From Lindgomyces ingoldianus (taxonomy: Eukaryota > Ascomycota > Dothideomycetes > Pleosporales > Lindgomycetaceae), in the NCBI RefSeq assembly GCF_010093535.1, contig NW_022985181.1, positions 609,333 through 673,332 on the forward strand: a DNA stretch of 64,000 nucleotides, read 5' to 3'. The notes under the pieces are model-generated. The model was not told the origin of the DNA. It saw only the letters and a program-made list of their open reading frames with translations, and did no database searches. The translations under genes and the position numbers were made by a program. Positions 22,160 to 33,600 of this stretch are shown here, piece after piece; positions within the stretch are counted from its first letter, which is position 1, and every line of letters starts with the position of its first letter.

Positions 22160-23225
22160 TTAGAACCTGTTCGCCCTCATCTCTTCACAAGATTACCTTA
22201 AAGAATGTGCGCTTTTTCAATAGACTAGCCATGAGTAGTCCTAAGTCCGTCACAATCGACGGCGAACACATTTCAGATTATGAGGAAGACGAACTGGAGA
22301 TTGTCGACGCAGCCGGCCGTTTCCTCATACCCAGCCTTATCGATAACCACGTGCATGTTCCCAATATCCTAGGCTTGGAAAATATCACATCTTACAGTGT
22401 CACGACATTGAACATGGCCTGCCGCAACAACATCCAGTACCAGCCTCTCCAAGGTCAAGAGGGCCTCGCTAATTTTCGAAGTACCGGCATCCCCGCGGTC
22501 GGTCCCAACAGCGCGCACGCAAATTCATTCAATCTCTCCACTGATCAGCTCGTTGTCCCTGATTCCGACCCAGTTGCTTTAGTCAACTGGGCCTTCAGGA
22601 ATGGCTCCGGATATCTCAAGATTACTGCGGAGACGAATGGGCTATCTCGAGACATGCAGAACGGGCTGTTTAACTCTGCGCACGATCTTAGGAAGCAAAC
22701 AACAACCCATGGAGCTGATATTACAGCATTCCCCTAGGCCACCGAATCTCGAACGAATGATATCCAGCATATTTCCGACGATACAAATCTCTCTTGTTCA
22801 GCAATAAAGGCCTCAAGGACTACGGGCAATACGTAGCACCAAAAATGGCCATCTTCAAAACCGCACTCTCAGATCCCGTATTCCTCCGAGGCGGCAATGG
22901 AAGCACAGGGAACTCTTCTTCCAGCAACGTTCGCGCAAACGTAGCATCGCTCCATCGGGCCGGAATACCGATCCTCTCTGGCAAACATGATCGGCACACT
23001 CAACGCGAACGTCAGCATCTCGTCGACGCTGGGCCCACCCCTGCGGAAGCTATCAATGCGGCAATAAGCGTGGCTGCGAAGTATCATCGTTTAACGGATC
23101 GTGGCGTCATTGCGCCCGGATAACGCGCCGATTTGATCCTTTTAGGAAGTAATCCTCTGGCTAACATCACGATCCTTGGGACATGAAAATGATTTGGGTG
23201 GGTGGCAGAGAGTACCTCGACGTTG
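22160..23225 (+). pseudogene. Amidohydrolase (metal-dependent hydrolase) pseudogene
   Basis: A continuous frame from about 22165 to the TAG at 22735-22737 encodes the N-terminal part. It has TLKNVRFFN, the AGRFLIPSLIDNHVHVPNI block with the metal-binding HxH, then SYSVTTLNMAC and a KITAETNG segment. After the stop, family-like text continues in shifted frames: QHISDDTNLSC; APKMAIFKTALSDPVFL; SLHRAGIPILSG, where the expected metal-binding Asp region is garbled; DAGPTPAEAINAAISVAAKYHRL; and, beyond a TAA (22 codons after HRL), RADLILLGSNPLANIT. Several frameshifts and stops show it is dead. The family includes imidazolonepropionase-like and prolidase-like enzymes. It sits on the same strand as the GH16 gene, with no evidence of a functional link. 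Confidence 0.65.
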
Positions 23226-23849
23226 CGTCCCCGTCAAAGTAACTCTGTCGCTCTCTTCAGGCAATGGATCGCCCTTTCTAATCCTGTCAATTGTTTCCTG
23301 TAGTTTTAACAGGTTCTTTGTCTTTATGAGAAGGACATTGCTCCGCTTCAATTCTCAGATTTAGGTGCCAAGTCCCGTATCGCGAGGTAGCCACGAGGCA
23401 GCCATGAGGGCGGAAATTAGTATATACGAACTCATTCTTCCCAGATTTACGTAAATTCTCGTTCAATCCTATCTTACTCTTTTCATGCGTCATCATGTTC
23501 ACGTTTCATCCGATGTTGGTTTCGCCTCTCAATCCTGCACTGCGCCCCACAGAACAAGCTGTGGTCAGTGCGCATCTATATAGCGACCTGTATAGATCGT
23601 ATCGGCATAAGCTGAACCTCATGACATGTTACAGAGAAGGGTCAAGAGATTTAGTAACGAGATATATCGTATGAAGGGCCTTTGATATCGAAAATTATTC
23701 ATAGGTGTAACCGCACGGAGGACGGGGCGGTGGCAATGCCAGGAAATGATAACGGAGAATGACACTTCTTCACGGGCGTATCCGTGCAGAGGATGGAACG
23801 GCGGTGCTAATGAGGGTCGTGAAAGGGATAAGAGGGAGGTTAGAGAACG
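23226..23849. other. Upstream region of the GH16 gene
   Basis: No gene recognised. It contains an imperfect local duplication around 23705-23760 and 23770-23800 (CGTATCCGTGCAGAGGATGGAACGGCGGTG echoing GTAACCGCACGGAGGACGGGGCGGTGG), and presumably the GH16 promoter. Confidence 0.3.
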
Positions 23850-25106
23850 ATGAAACGGTCTATATCTCACATTCTTTCTCTTGCATATCGGTCTCTAGCT
23901 CTGGTATTACTATTCATTATGTTGCTTCACTTGCTCGTCGTTCCTACATTCGTTGTCGCCAGCACTTGCGCTTCAGCCCCATCATATAAGCTCAATGTGA
24001 AATATGATGCTAGCAACTTCTTCGACTCCTTTGACTTCTTCACTGTACGTTTCTCCAATTCCCTTCACAAATCCCCAAATGCTAACTTCTCCCAGGATAC
24101 GGACCCAACGAACGGCAACGTTTCATACATATCCTACCCTGAAGCCTCATCCACTTCCAAAGGACCACAACTAGCCAAGTACGACAACAACAAGGTCTAC
24201 CTCGGTGCCGACAGCACTCAGCACTTCTCAGATGAAGAGGTAGCAAATAAGCAGGTTTTCAGAAAGAGTGTGAGGGTCGAGAGCATCCAGACGTTCGACA
24301 CAGGTCTTTTCGTCGGAGATTTTGAACATGTGCCTGGGAGTGCTTGCGGAGTATGGCCCGCGTTGTAAGTGTACACCCGAATTAGCTGCTCCGATTCTGC
24401 AAGTAGAAATAAAGCTGACAATTTTTATTTATTACAGTTGGGTTCTTCATGACAACGATGCAGCAAGAGGCAGCAATTATGGCGAAGTCGACATCTACGA
24501 GGGCATCTCGCTCAACACTGCGAACGAAATGACTATGCACACGAACCAACATTGCACAATCCCAACCGAAAATCCAGATAATGGAAATTGTCTTGACCCC
24601 GAAGGTGTTGCTGCTGGGTGTGAGGTCGATGCTCCTGACGGCACATTTGGAGACGAGTTTAATAAGAAGGGTGGAGGTGTGTGGGCACTTCTTTTGGATA
24701 ATAAAAATGTGAAGATCTGGTATTTCGAGAATGCGAAGATCCCGCAGGATTTGAGAGACGGCAATCCTAATCCAACGAAGTGGGGGAAAGGGGTTCTGGA
24801 TGTTACACCAAAGGGAAGCTCGTGCGACATGAAGAAAGCATTTCAGAAGATGAAAATTGTAAGCTATCCAAAGGTCGTCGCGAATACGAGAGCGAAGGAC
24901 ACTGAATCTAACTCGGAATCCAGATACTCAACATCACCTTCTGTGGTGACATGGCGGATGATAAGAAGGAAAAGACTTGGGAGAAGAAATGTGCTGCAGC
25001 GACCGGTGTTAAGACTTGCGCTGCATATGTGGGCCAGAATGAGCATGCGTTCGATGAGGCATACTTTCTGATTAACTCCCTCACGCATTACCTCCCGCTT
25101 GAATAA
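23850..25106 (+). CDS. Secreted GH16-family beta-glucanase
   Basis: Four exons (23850-24044, 24096-24364, 24438-24858, 24924-25106) join in phase to 355 aa. Introns are 51, 73 and 65 nt with GTACGT/GTAAGT/GTAAGC donors; the first has a GCTAAC branch. An N-terminal hydrophobic segment (LALVLLFIMLLHLLVVPTFVVA) is a signal peptide or anchor. The GH16 signature is GEVDIYEG, with nucleophile Glu171 and acid/base Glu176, preceded by ACGVWPAFWVLHD. These enzymes cleave mixed-linked or beta-1,3(4)-glucans with retention; substrate specificity cannot be fixed from sequence alone. No GPI-type C-terminal tail is present, so the enzyme is probably secreted. It converges on the GH7 gene with 157 bp between stops. 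Confidence 0.88.
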
Positions 25107-25263
25107 GAGGGCGAACATAAGGGTTACCCCCAAACAAAGACACTATTTGCTTGTATATACTCAGCTCATTGACTTATCTACTCTAAATTGTACCACTACC
25201 TTCCAGCACAAGCCGCCGTAGCGTCGTCCTCGGCAAAAAACTCGCTCAATTCCACTAGTAATC

Positions 25264-26751
25264 CTAAGAGGGCTGCGCAAAAGTCGATCCAATCGGCCCG
25301 AACTTAATATTCGAAAACTTAACCTGCGCATTCGCCGAAGCGCTCTCAACATCCGCCGGAACTCCAGAGGTAACATCGCAGCTACCACGCGCCACTCCCG
25401 GCTTATTGACATCCGCATCTGTGGGGTAATTGCTGTCAAGCCAGAGCATATTAGCATAGTGATCATCCCAGAGACTCATAACAAGCACCATCCCCAAATC
25501 CATACCCTTGCCCATGGATGCCATACCGCCGTGCTTATTGAAGGGATAGATATCTTCCTGGAAAATTTCCTTTTCCTTGTCGCACCAAGCCTGGGTGATA
25601 GAATTCCCTGTCATTCCCGGAATCTGCGGCTCGGGGTTGGTGATGACTTTCCCATTTTGTACGTAAAAGCGCTTGATTTCCTGGAGATCGCTGCCAGAGC
25701 CAATGAATTGCGTGACAACTGTCATGACCTTACTTGTATCAACAGTCATGCCCTTGCCGTAGAAATCTTTCACGCCGACGCGGTAGGGGTTGAAGTCGCA
25801 GCCGTTGGCGTCGCAGGAACCGGCGTAGCGGTCGAGTGAATACGTGCCTCCGCATCCAGTGTCCGTACATACGGAGTAGCCTTCTGGCTGGCAGGAATGT
25901 GGAGTGAGGGCCGTGGCAATGGAATTCGCTTCCCAAATGTCCATTTCAGCGCAGCAAGCACCTTTTCCCCCGACTCCGGCATTGGGGTCGTTCGAGGAGG
26001 GCTGCCAGCCTTCAACGTTGGCCTAAAGCTATATTAGATTGCGGGGCTGGTAGGACTGATAAGGAGTGAAGAGCACCACGTACCTCGCCATTTATGAACT
26101 TCAAGTCCCTTGCACATTGAGCATCGCAGTAGCCTTTACGGACGACTAAGCATGACCGGAGATAGTGACAAGAAAGAGAGAGTGCCTACCAGTTCCATAC
26201 TTTGCTCCAGGAGTGCCATGACCCTTCTGTGGCATCGAAACGAAATACAATGCTCCATTAAGACCACATGGTAGTTGAGAGAGGTCAACATCAAAGGTGA
26301 ACTCATTTCCAATGAGCTTGAACATCTCATAATTATTCGTGTCCTTCATGAGATACAACCTTGAGCCGATGTTGGTAGCATACTGGCCTTTCGTAACAAA
26401 CTTCAGGGTGAGCGAGTTGCTTGACGCCGTGATGCCGTATGTGGAGGAATAGTCTGCGCCTTCGATGGCACAATTTTGAACGCACTTCTTGTTATCGGGG
26501 CAGGCGGTTTTGTTCCATGCGTTGCCGTCATAGCAGTTGGTGTACCCATCCTTCACATGGAGCCATCGCCAGTTTGCATCGATGACGACTTCACCGTTAA
26601 CGTTCGTACAGCTGTTACCGCCCTTGCCGGTGCATCTCTTCCACTGCATCTTCGGGTGTGTTTCGGATTGCTGGGTTCCAACGAGTTGGGCTGCTACATA
26701 AGTTGTGGAAAGAACGGCCGTGATGGCCCTGAGAGCGAATGTAGATACCAT
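25264..26751 (-). CDS. GH7 cellobiohydrolase I, no cellulose-binding module
   Basis: Three exons (26751-26190, 26133-26084, 26022-25264) join in phase to 456 aa; introns are 56 and 61 nt. A signal peptide ([21 protein letters not shown]) precedes [12 protein letters not shown], the usual mature GH7 start. The catalytic motif EMDIWEAN gives nucleophile Glu230, Asp232 and acid/base Glu235. Cel7A-type features follow: [40 protein letters not shown], and the C-terminal [13 protein letters not shown]. The length equals a catalytic core alone; the linker and CBM1 found in Trichoderma Cel7A are absent. The enzyme releases cellobiose processively from reducing ends of cellulose outside the cell. A TATTTAAAC TATA-like box lies about 70 bp upstream of the ATG, and CreA-like sites lie further upstream. 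Cellobiohydrolase rather than endoglucanase is favoured by overall length and the retained loop sequences. Confidence 0.93.
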
Positions 26752-28556
26752 GATGATCTAGGCTTTCGGTATAAGACTATGGCGGAGCAATGGACGATGG
26801 CTAGAGGGACTTCTCTGTTTAAATAATTTCCCCCCGTGATTACGACCAGAAGCCAAGGAGAGGAGGTGTTTTGCAACCCATATTGAAGTGTCGTCAAATA
26901 AAATACCCAAGACCAAATCTGAAGTGAAACCATGGTCATCAGATCGAAGGTTCAGCGGCTTGATGGCACTGAGATCCGAAGCTTGCCACTCAAGGTCTTT
27001 GTGGAAAAACAAGGACTACACCACTATGGATTCTCGAAATTTAGTGCATCCTTGGGATGCCTTGGCTGTTCGATATGGTCGCGCAAAGTCGTTGACGCCA
27101 AGGTGGGGATACGCAAATATACGATACTAAGACATGCTATATGGAGACGCAGGGCGGGGTTAGCGGCCCAACAGCGGAGTATAAGTAGCGCGAAGATACG
27201 AAAGAAAGGTTGATTTTAATTTCTTTGTCCCCGGATGTATTGTCGTGTTTATATCGTCTTGTCCCAGGTCTTGGTTTCTTGGACATGCGTGTGGCGTGCA
27301 AGGGGCCAAGCGACTATGACACCCCCTCTTAATTTGTACCTCCTGGGGTCACTCCACTCACAACCGATTTCAGCCTCTCAAGACATCCCGTAGTAGGTAC
27401 CTGTCAACACCGTCCCCGTCTCTTTATCTACTTGAGATTGCGCGCACGGAACAGCAAAACAATACCCAGGTCTCAGTGGAAGTGACGTATAACGCCAAGA
27501 ACTCTTCAAATTGTGCTGGCTGAAGCGTCCGATACGGGGCGATTTCGTAGTTGTTGTGGTTTGCTGTTCCGAAAGACTCTTGGGTCTGTGGTGGTGACTA
27601 TAGGTGATGTCAGCACTCTAATCAGAGGAGGAGGGCTTGCGATAGGGGGTTGGGAAGCCTTTGAGTAAGCGGCTGACTTGAGAGTAGCTAGAAATCTGAT
27701 CATTTCGCACTCAATGTCGCTTGCAACGTGAAGAATTTACGAATACTCCAGATTCCTGATTCTCTGGTGTCTAAGATTATTCTCTAAGCCTGTTAGCTTG
27801 AATGAGGCTTCCACTGCAACAAAATGCGAAGCTCAACCTCTCTCAACTGTTGCTATGCAGTCCGCACTCGAGAGCTACCCATGACTGGAAAAGTCACGAC
27901 GGGGGATGGCCGAAAAAGCTCCAGCTCAATCATCCATAGACTAGCTGAGCATCAAGACCTGATGTATCAGAGTTTCTTTTTTTTACACATCTCCCTCTCC
28001 TTCCTCTTACCTTTGATTAAGGATCTGCGCTAAGGCGTTTCTAATCGTAGTTGGTTCTGCCCCCCCCCGTTGTCAAGAGCCCCCTCCCAACTGTTTAATT
28101 AATATACACGTGCTTCCTTTGTATTAAGGACATCTCTAATTTTACGGCAAAAGACCGCGTGTGTAGGTAGTTCCTCGTTACCTAGATTCTAGAATTAGCG
28201 AACGATCAGGAAGGAGCAGACGAGACGCTGCATGCTTGCGTCCGCAGGAGAGTCTGGCCTAGACAGAAGATCTTTTCGATGCACTTCTCTCCTGACTTCA
28301 GTATATTAGCTGCAGGCCTGACTGCCATCCTGCCCGGATGCCTCCTTTGTCACAAGCCTGATGTTTCTTTTTGGCTGTGAGCGAAAGTCCATTCAATTGA
28401 TTGTATGGCTTCATTTAAAACACGTACTTCAACATTCCCCTTGCGTCTAAGGATCACTTTCATTCGGAACGGTGAAGCCTTGGATCTACTGCTATGTGAT
28501 TGATATAGTATAGTGGAACGCAAAGCCCAAGGTTGACTAGGCAGCCCGTCTTAGAG
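26752..28556. other. GH7 promoter and gene-free stretch
   Basis: The first 600 bp upstream of the GH7 start contain a TATA-like box and four CreA-type motifs. Beyond about 27400 I see no gene; the short open frames lack motifs. A poly-C run and a CCCCCCC-containing sequence occur near 28063. Confidence 0.4.
27103..27348. promoter_or_regulatory. Cluster of CreA-like carbon-repression motifs
   Basis: SYGGRG matches occur at 27103-27108 (GTGGGG), 27154-27159 (GCGGGG), 27229-27234 (CCCCGG, reverse of CCGGGG) and 27343-27348 (CTGGGG), i.e. about 350-600 bp upstream of the cellobiohydrolase start. CreA/CRE1 represses cellulase genes through such sites in glucose. The motif is short and degenerate, so chance hits are likely; position and clustering make it worth noting. 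Confidence 0.35.
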
Positions 28557-29172
28557 CCATGGTGTTTAATGGAACGTAACTGCTACAGTTAGTAGTGTTT
28601 TTAAGGCGTTACTGTCAGCAATAGAGTTTCATTCTTACAGAGAGAGTAAATTAAAACAGCCTTACAGGCGATGACAGTTACTACTAGGTTAATTAATTAT
28701 AAAGCTACTGTTTAGTGCAGTTACTGCGGTAACTAGTGTTTCTAAAGGCTCTAGAGGGTCTCACACTCATAGTTTGTAGCAGGGATAGATAGGAAGTCAT
28801 AAGCTATCTTGTACAGCGTTAGTTAGTGCTTACGCTGAATTTAATGCCACCTAGTGAGTGGATCTCTATAGAATATATCGTCTTCAGCTGCAACAAAGAG
28901 TTCAGATTAAGCAGTATAAATGTACTGCTGCAGCTTATTGCCGGGCGTGCCTCCTATTCCACAGCAGCCCTCGTACTACTATGCGCGAAAACGTCCTCCG
29001 CGAACGCGTTACTAAAACATTAAGAAATTAATTAGTATAGGCAGTTGCTGCAGTAACTATAGACTTATTAACTGTACAGTAACAGAAGGCAATTCACTTT
29101 CGTTCTAACTGCCAAGAGATTGCTACTATCGGTAACAGTAGGAACTGTACTACGTTCTATTAAACACCATGG
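28557..29172. mobile_element. MITE-like element with 22-bp terminal inverted repeats
   Basis: The left end CCATGGTGTTTAATGGAACG(TA) and the inverted right end CCATGGTGTTTAATAGAACG(TA) match at 21 of 22 positions, 616 bp apart. The interior is AT-rich, non-coding and studded with AGTTACTGY / RCAGTAACT words in both orientations, as in transposase-binding subterminal arrays. No transposase is encoded. The outermost CCATGG is palindromic, so it could be part of the ends or a 6-bp target duplication; superfamily is therefore undetermined. Confidence 0.7.
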
Positions 29173-29412
29173 AGGCATATGGTCGGGAGGAAATAACAAC
29201 AGCAACAATATTAATAATAACAATCACAATAGCCATGAGAATGGCTCTCGGGGATCGAATTCGACGCCACCCAATACAGTCATGTCAGACACATCGAACG
29301 CTACCCTAAGCGGGAGTCCGAGTGAGACGCCGAAATCTCAACTATGCTCAACGCCAAGTCAGATATCAAAGATTTCCACTATTTCATTGCCCTCTTCAGC
29401 TCAATGGTAACC
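29173..29412 (+). pseudogene. Low-complexity C-terminal gene fragment abutting the MITE
   Basis: Immediately right of the inverted-repeat element an open frame reads an Asn-rich tract (GGNNNSNNINNNNHNS), then Ser/Thr/Pro-rich text (TPPNTVMSDTS, SPSETPKSQ, SQISKISTISLPSSAQW) to a stop. Codon usage looks like genuine fungal coding sequence of a disordered tail, as in transcription factors or kinases. No upstream domain survives, which suggests a gene truncated at the element. It could also continue through a GTAACC donor at its end. Confidence 0.3.
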
Positions 29413-30026
29413 AGATCACATATTCTGCTTTTAACTCCACCCGGACACACAGTTCAACATCAGCCCACACATCTCATAACGCTATCTCCTGATCCGCTCC
29501 CATCTAGAGCAATATACACAGCTCAACGCTAAACTAACCTTCAAACAACACTACAGCATCGCCTACTTCTTCTAGGTGGGGTGGGGCAGAATTTAATGGC
29601 ATTCAGAATACCAGGTACCGGTACGGTGGCAGGTATACTGTCCGGCGAGGACTACCCCACCCGCTTGCGCCCCGATCACAAACTTAGGTCCTCGAATCTG
29701 GGAGCGACTAGGTTAACACAGCGCAGTCCTTCCAAGACAAGTCAGCACTGCACGAGCACCACTTCGGAGGTGGTGAGTTGGAGCTAAGAGACAGATGCTT
29801 GGACTTTAGCGACAGGTCCCAAGTGTTGCAGGGTTACAGGACGGCGTTTCATTTTGCAAGGCTGCACAGTGTCTAAAAGGTATTAGTGTCTGATCAAGGA
29901 GATCATTTAACGCAATTTATAAACTATTAAAAATCGGGCTATGTCTCTAACCAAGTATTCTAGCGACCAAATTATATACACCCCCAGTTCACTTAACCCC
30001 ATCCCAACCCCAATCCTCCCAATAAA
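29413..30026. other. Gene-free stretch
   Basis: No gene recognised. A GC-rich stem-like pair (GGTGGGGTGGGGC at about 29575 against CTACCCCACCC at about 29653) may mark another short element. The part nearest 30026 is the 3' flank of the ammonium permease. Confidence 0.3.
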
Positions 30027-31469
30027 TCAATCCTGCTTCTCCGGCTGCACTCCAGCCGCCGTCTTCGTCTTCGAGCTCGAACTGCCCGCCTCTCCCGTAG
30101 CCTCAACATCCGGAACCTTCTTCACAGGATCATGACCATGAAGCGTCATAGGATGGTGGTGATCACGAGGCTCAGAAAATGTATATGCGGACTCCCCATG
30201 GATTGCGTCATCACCCACCAAAAGCTCCTCCTCAGTCATGCGCAGAGGAATGCGTAAGACGTACTTGATAAACAGCAGAATAGCGGACGTCCAGAAGATG
30301 TTCCAACCGATGATGAATAAAGCGCCCACGATTTGCCAACCGACTTGTTTGCCGTTGCCCGCGATCGCGCCGCCGGGCGAAACAGCGGCGAAAGCGAGAC
30401 AGCCTTCTGCGGTCGCGAAGATGCCGACGAGGAAGCCGCCGAGGGCCCCAGCGACAGCGTGGGTGTGCACGACACCAAGTGTGTCGTCAACTTTCTCAAA
30501 GAATTTGAGACGCTTGCCTGCGATGTTCATGGTTATCCAAGGGACGCTGCCAGAGCAGGCCCCAATAATAACCGCACCCCAGCCGGCGACGACACCCGCA
30601 GCGGGGGTGATGGCGACGAGACCGGTGATCATACCTTGGACGGCGCCGATGGTGGAGGGCTTCTTAAAGAATATTATATCCAAACCTGTCCAGACTAGGA
30701 GGCTCATTGCGGTACAGATGTTGGTGTTGAGGACGGCAGCACCTGCATCAGGGCTAGCGGCATATGGGTCACCACCATTGAATCCGTTCCACCCGATCCA
30801 GAGGATCCCGGCGCCGGTGAGCATAAGTAGTGTGCTGTGTGGCGTAAATCGCTCCCGGTCAGTCTTAAGTCGTGGACCAATCCAGTATGCTCCGACAAAC
30901 CCGGCTGTGCCAGATGAGAGATGAATAACGTAGCCTCCGGAGTAGTCGATGACACCCTTCCAGAAGAGGAAACCTCCGCCCCAAAGGCTGAATGCACCAA
31001 CAGTGTAGGAGAGCGTAAGCCAGAGAGGGACAAATACCATCCAAGCGCGGAAACTCATTCTGCCAAGAAACGCGCCCGCCATAAGGATAAGTGTGATAGC
31101 TGCGAAGACAAATTGGAAGTAGACCATAGTGCTCAGGGGAAAGTTTGCCGTGATTTTAGCTGCTGGTAGCACAGCCTGCTTAAGCTCCCAATTCATGGCA
31201 ACTACAGGGCCTGGGGTGCCGACGAATGGAAGCATTTTTTCGCCGAACGCAGCTTTGTATGCCCAAACGACCCAGCAGATGAGAACGGCGGCGAAGGCGT
31301 AGAAGGCCATGAAGGCAGAGTTGACGGCCCATTTAGTGGGTACCATGCCAGCGTAGAGGATCATCAGACCAGGAACGCTCTGGAGGGCGACAAGACTACC
31401 AGCGGTGAGCTGCCAGGCATTGTCGCCTTTGTTCAACCAGTCCGGGTTGGTGGGGGAAGGCGTTGTCAT
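30027..31469 (-). CDS. Ammonium transporter of the AMT/MEP family
   Basis: A single exon of 480 aa from ATG 31467-31469. About eleven hydrophobic segments begin after a short polar N-terminus, so the N-terminus is expected outside and the tail inside. Family landmarks are LMILYAGMV in TM1, the signature [13 protein letters not shown] containing the first pore His, [30 protein letters not shown] with the second His of the twin-His pair, and a final helix before a polar tail of about 75 residues rich in Ser, Lys and His. The protein imports ammonium at the plasma membrane (MeaA/MepA-Mep2 type); which paralogue cannot be told. A GATA-motif cluster upstream fits nitrogen-metabolite control. Confidence 0.95.
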   Translation of the reverse strand: MTTPSPTNPDWLNKGDNAWQLTAGSLVALQSVPGLMILYAGMVPTKWAVNSAFMAFYAFAAVLICWVVWAYKAAFGEKMLPFVGTPGPVVAMNWELKQAVLPAAKITANFPLSTMVYFQFVFAAITLILMAGAFLGRMSFRAWMVFVPLWLTLSYTVGAFSLWGGGFLFWKGVIDYSGGYVIHLSSGTAGFVGAYWIGPRLKTDRERFTPHSTLLMLTGAGILWIGWNGFNGGDPYAASPDAGAAVLNTNICTAMSLLVWTGLDIIFFKKPSTIGAVQGMITGLVAITPAAGVVAGWGAVIIGACSGSVPWITMNIAGKRLKFFEKVDDTLGVVHTHAVAGALGGFLVGIFATAEGCLAFAAVSPGGAIAGNGKQVGWQIVGALFIIGWNIFWTSAILLFIKYVLRIPLRMTEEELLVGDDAIHGESAYTFSEPRDHHHPMTLHGHDPVKKVPDVEATGEAGSSSSKTKTAAGVQPEKQD

Positions 31470-31779
31470 GATGCAAAATGGAGAGGAAAATGGAGAGACT
31501 GGGCAGCACGGTTGGAAGAGAAAAAGATCGAGGTGATGCTCTCGCGCGGACTTTTAACCCTAGCCAATACTGCAGTACCTGCTTTATAGCCTGGATGGGA
31601 GCTCGGAACCCTGCCTTCAATACCCCACTGACCCCCAAATATCCCCGTCCAAGTCGAGCGGCGGGGATGGCAATGCATGGCATTTGTTGTGCTTTTCCGC
31701 TAACCTGGGTACAAAGGAAGTCTGCATAGGGCGGTGGGCTGTCACACCAGCACATATTCACCTATGAGTGCCCTGGCCG

Positions 31780-32130
31780 TTATCTGTGGCTGGTGCTTAT
31801 CTCGACGGTCTGCGACAAGGCTTGTTGTTTGGCGTCAGTTCCCCGCACTCGCAAAGAAAGTGGCATAAAGGAAAGAGCAGCGTTGAATACTGTAGTAAAA
31901 TCGTGAAAGATGACTCTTTTTTTGTGCTTACACTTAACGGCAGTGCAGGGTGTGACAGATTGTCAGTGCTTTGCAGATAACGCGGACGTTTCGCTGTTGT
32001 TTGTCTTCATTTCCGCATTGTCGGGACAGTGCAAAATGTCTTGAAGCCATGTCTGAGGTGGATCATTAGCACTAGATAATGAGGATATGGGATGACTATC
32101 GGATGATGCCTGCGTTAGTCATTTAGATAG
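31780..32130. promoter_or_regulatory. HGATAR (AreA/NIT2-type) motif cluster upstream of the ammonium permease
   Basis: Matches lie at 31780-31785 and 31797-31802 (TTATCT, reverse of AGATAA), 31975-31980 and 32074-32079 (AGATAA), and 32125-32130 (AGATAG), i.e. 310-660 bp upstream of the start. GATA factors of the AreA family activate ammonium permeases under nitrogen limitation, usually through closely spaced sites like the first pair (17 bp apart). Confidence 0.45.
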
Positions 32131-32988
32131 AGAGAGTGTATATCCGTATCGCGCGGTTTCGAGGTGATACTCTGCTACGCCGCACGATTTCATCGCATCA
32201 GCCAAAGGATCCTCCCCGTCCACTGTGGTTATCATGGAGGGGCAAGTGATCTAGGTGAGGAAGAGATTGACAGCGAGGAAATATATGCCAAGTAGATTGA
32301 CTGAACGGATACTTGAGACTCATATACAACATGATGGAGTTGTGAGGACAGAGCTGTGCCATAAGCACGTGCTGAGATTCCTCAGGATCGTTATCCGGCC
32401 GTGAGGAGTCGAATACGAGAAAATATTTGTCAGTGCGCCGATATTCCTCTAGTTTGTGATATGCGCATGGAGTCGTATGGAGGGATGGGCAACGATTATT
32501 TAATGTTGCGGGAAGCCGATAGGGACGAAGACAGATGAATCGATGAGATGAGGTCTGATTTAAGGTGAATTGGAAGTCGACGATGCCCAGGAAACCAAGA
32601 CCCCCGAGGTTTTTTTAGCTTTCCTTGGCATCTGTCATCCCCAATTGCAAGGCCCACCATGAGGTCAGTGCAACGTTACTCTCTTGGCTTACGGATCCGT
32701 AAAAGGTTTCTTTTTGGCCTTGTTCGTTTCTTTTGCTAAACATTTGCATTGTACGATTTGAAAGACAATCTAATGTGAACTGGAAAGCTGCGCAGCGACT
32801 CTTCTTGTCAAATTCGAGTTCCTCTCACCCCAGGATCCCCTCTCCGAGCTCCGCTGTCCCTCCACCTTTGGCTAGTGCGAGTCGCTGGATGAGTCTCTAT
32901 CAGCAATTTAGTAGCTCGAAGCCTATCCAGTATGGAATAAAGCTAGGCTAGATCAATGACAACTTCCCGGAAGATCAATGGTCTATTG

Positions 32989-33017
32989 CTCCGCTCTCCG
33001 CTCTCCGCTCTCCGCTA
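32989..33017 (+). repeat. Microsatellite, CTCCGCT unit
   Basis: About four perfect 7-bp units in a row, ending in CTACCGG. No gene is associated. Confidence 0.7.
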
Positions 33018-33511
33018 CCGGTCTCTGCGAATGGGCGTGAAAGAAACACAGGGCTGGTCGAATTCTTGGCTAGGCCGCGGCTATCAATCATGACTCGGGA
33101 CCCTACTCCACTACGTTCCGACTTTTTCAGTCAACTATTATGAATCTAGTCTCTATCATCATCCCTGGTTCATCGTAGAAACTGTGAATCCGCAACGCCA
33201 AAGTACTAATTCCCTAGGGACTGAGGTTTTAATCGAGCAGAGTAAAATCGCATATCTAGAGATTCTCTGATAGAATACGTGCCTGCTGGGCTACCTGCGG
33301 TAAATTTCGCTTCATTGATACTATTTTACTGAAATAAATAAGTAGATATGTCACTTCGCGACCCAAAGACACACCGTAGCACGTGACCAAATCATTCACT
33401 ACAAGGATTACACCCCTCTAAGACACATTATGCTTACCTAAGTAACTACACGTATTGCAAATTGCTTTAATCTGTCATATATGTGGAATATCAAGTGAGT
33501 TTCTCGCTCTA

Positions 33512-33600
33512 CGCCACTATTGTGCTCATTATCCCATCAATATTGCCCGCCACTATTTCGCTCATTATCCCATCAATATTGCCCGCCACTATTTCGCTCA
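33512..33600 (+). repeat. 36-bp tandem repeat, about 2.5 copies
   Basis: The unit begins CGCCACTATTTCGCTCATTA and ends CAATATTGCC. The first copy (33512-33547) differs by TG for TC at one place, the second (33548-33583) is the reference and the third is cut after 17 bases. Because 36 is a multiple of three, all frames stay open across it, which explains the long but motif-free frames here. Confidence 0.75.

Noticed and set aside
28826..29023. 65-codon frame inside the inverted-repeat element
   Set aside because: Lies wholly in the non-coding element interior, no motif.
30238..30924. Long plus-strand frame opposite the ammonium permease
   Set aside because: Antisense shadow of a strongly coding, well conserved gene; no motif of its own.
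33512..33600. CRISPR-like array
   Set aside because: Directly adjoining tandem copies without spacers, in a eukaryotic genome.
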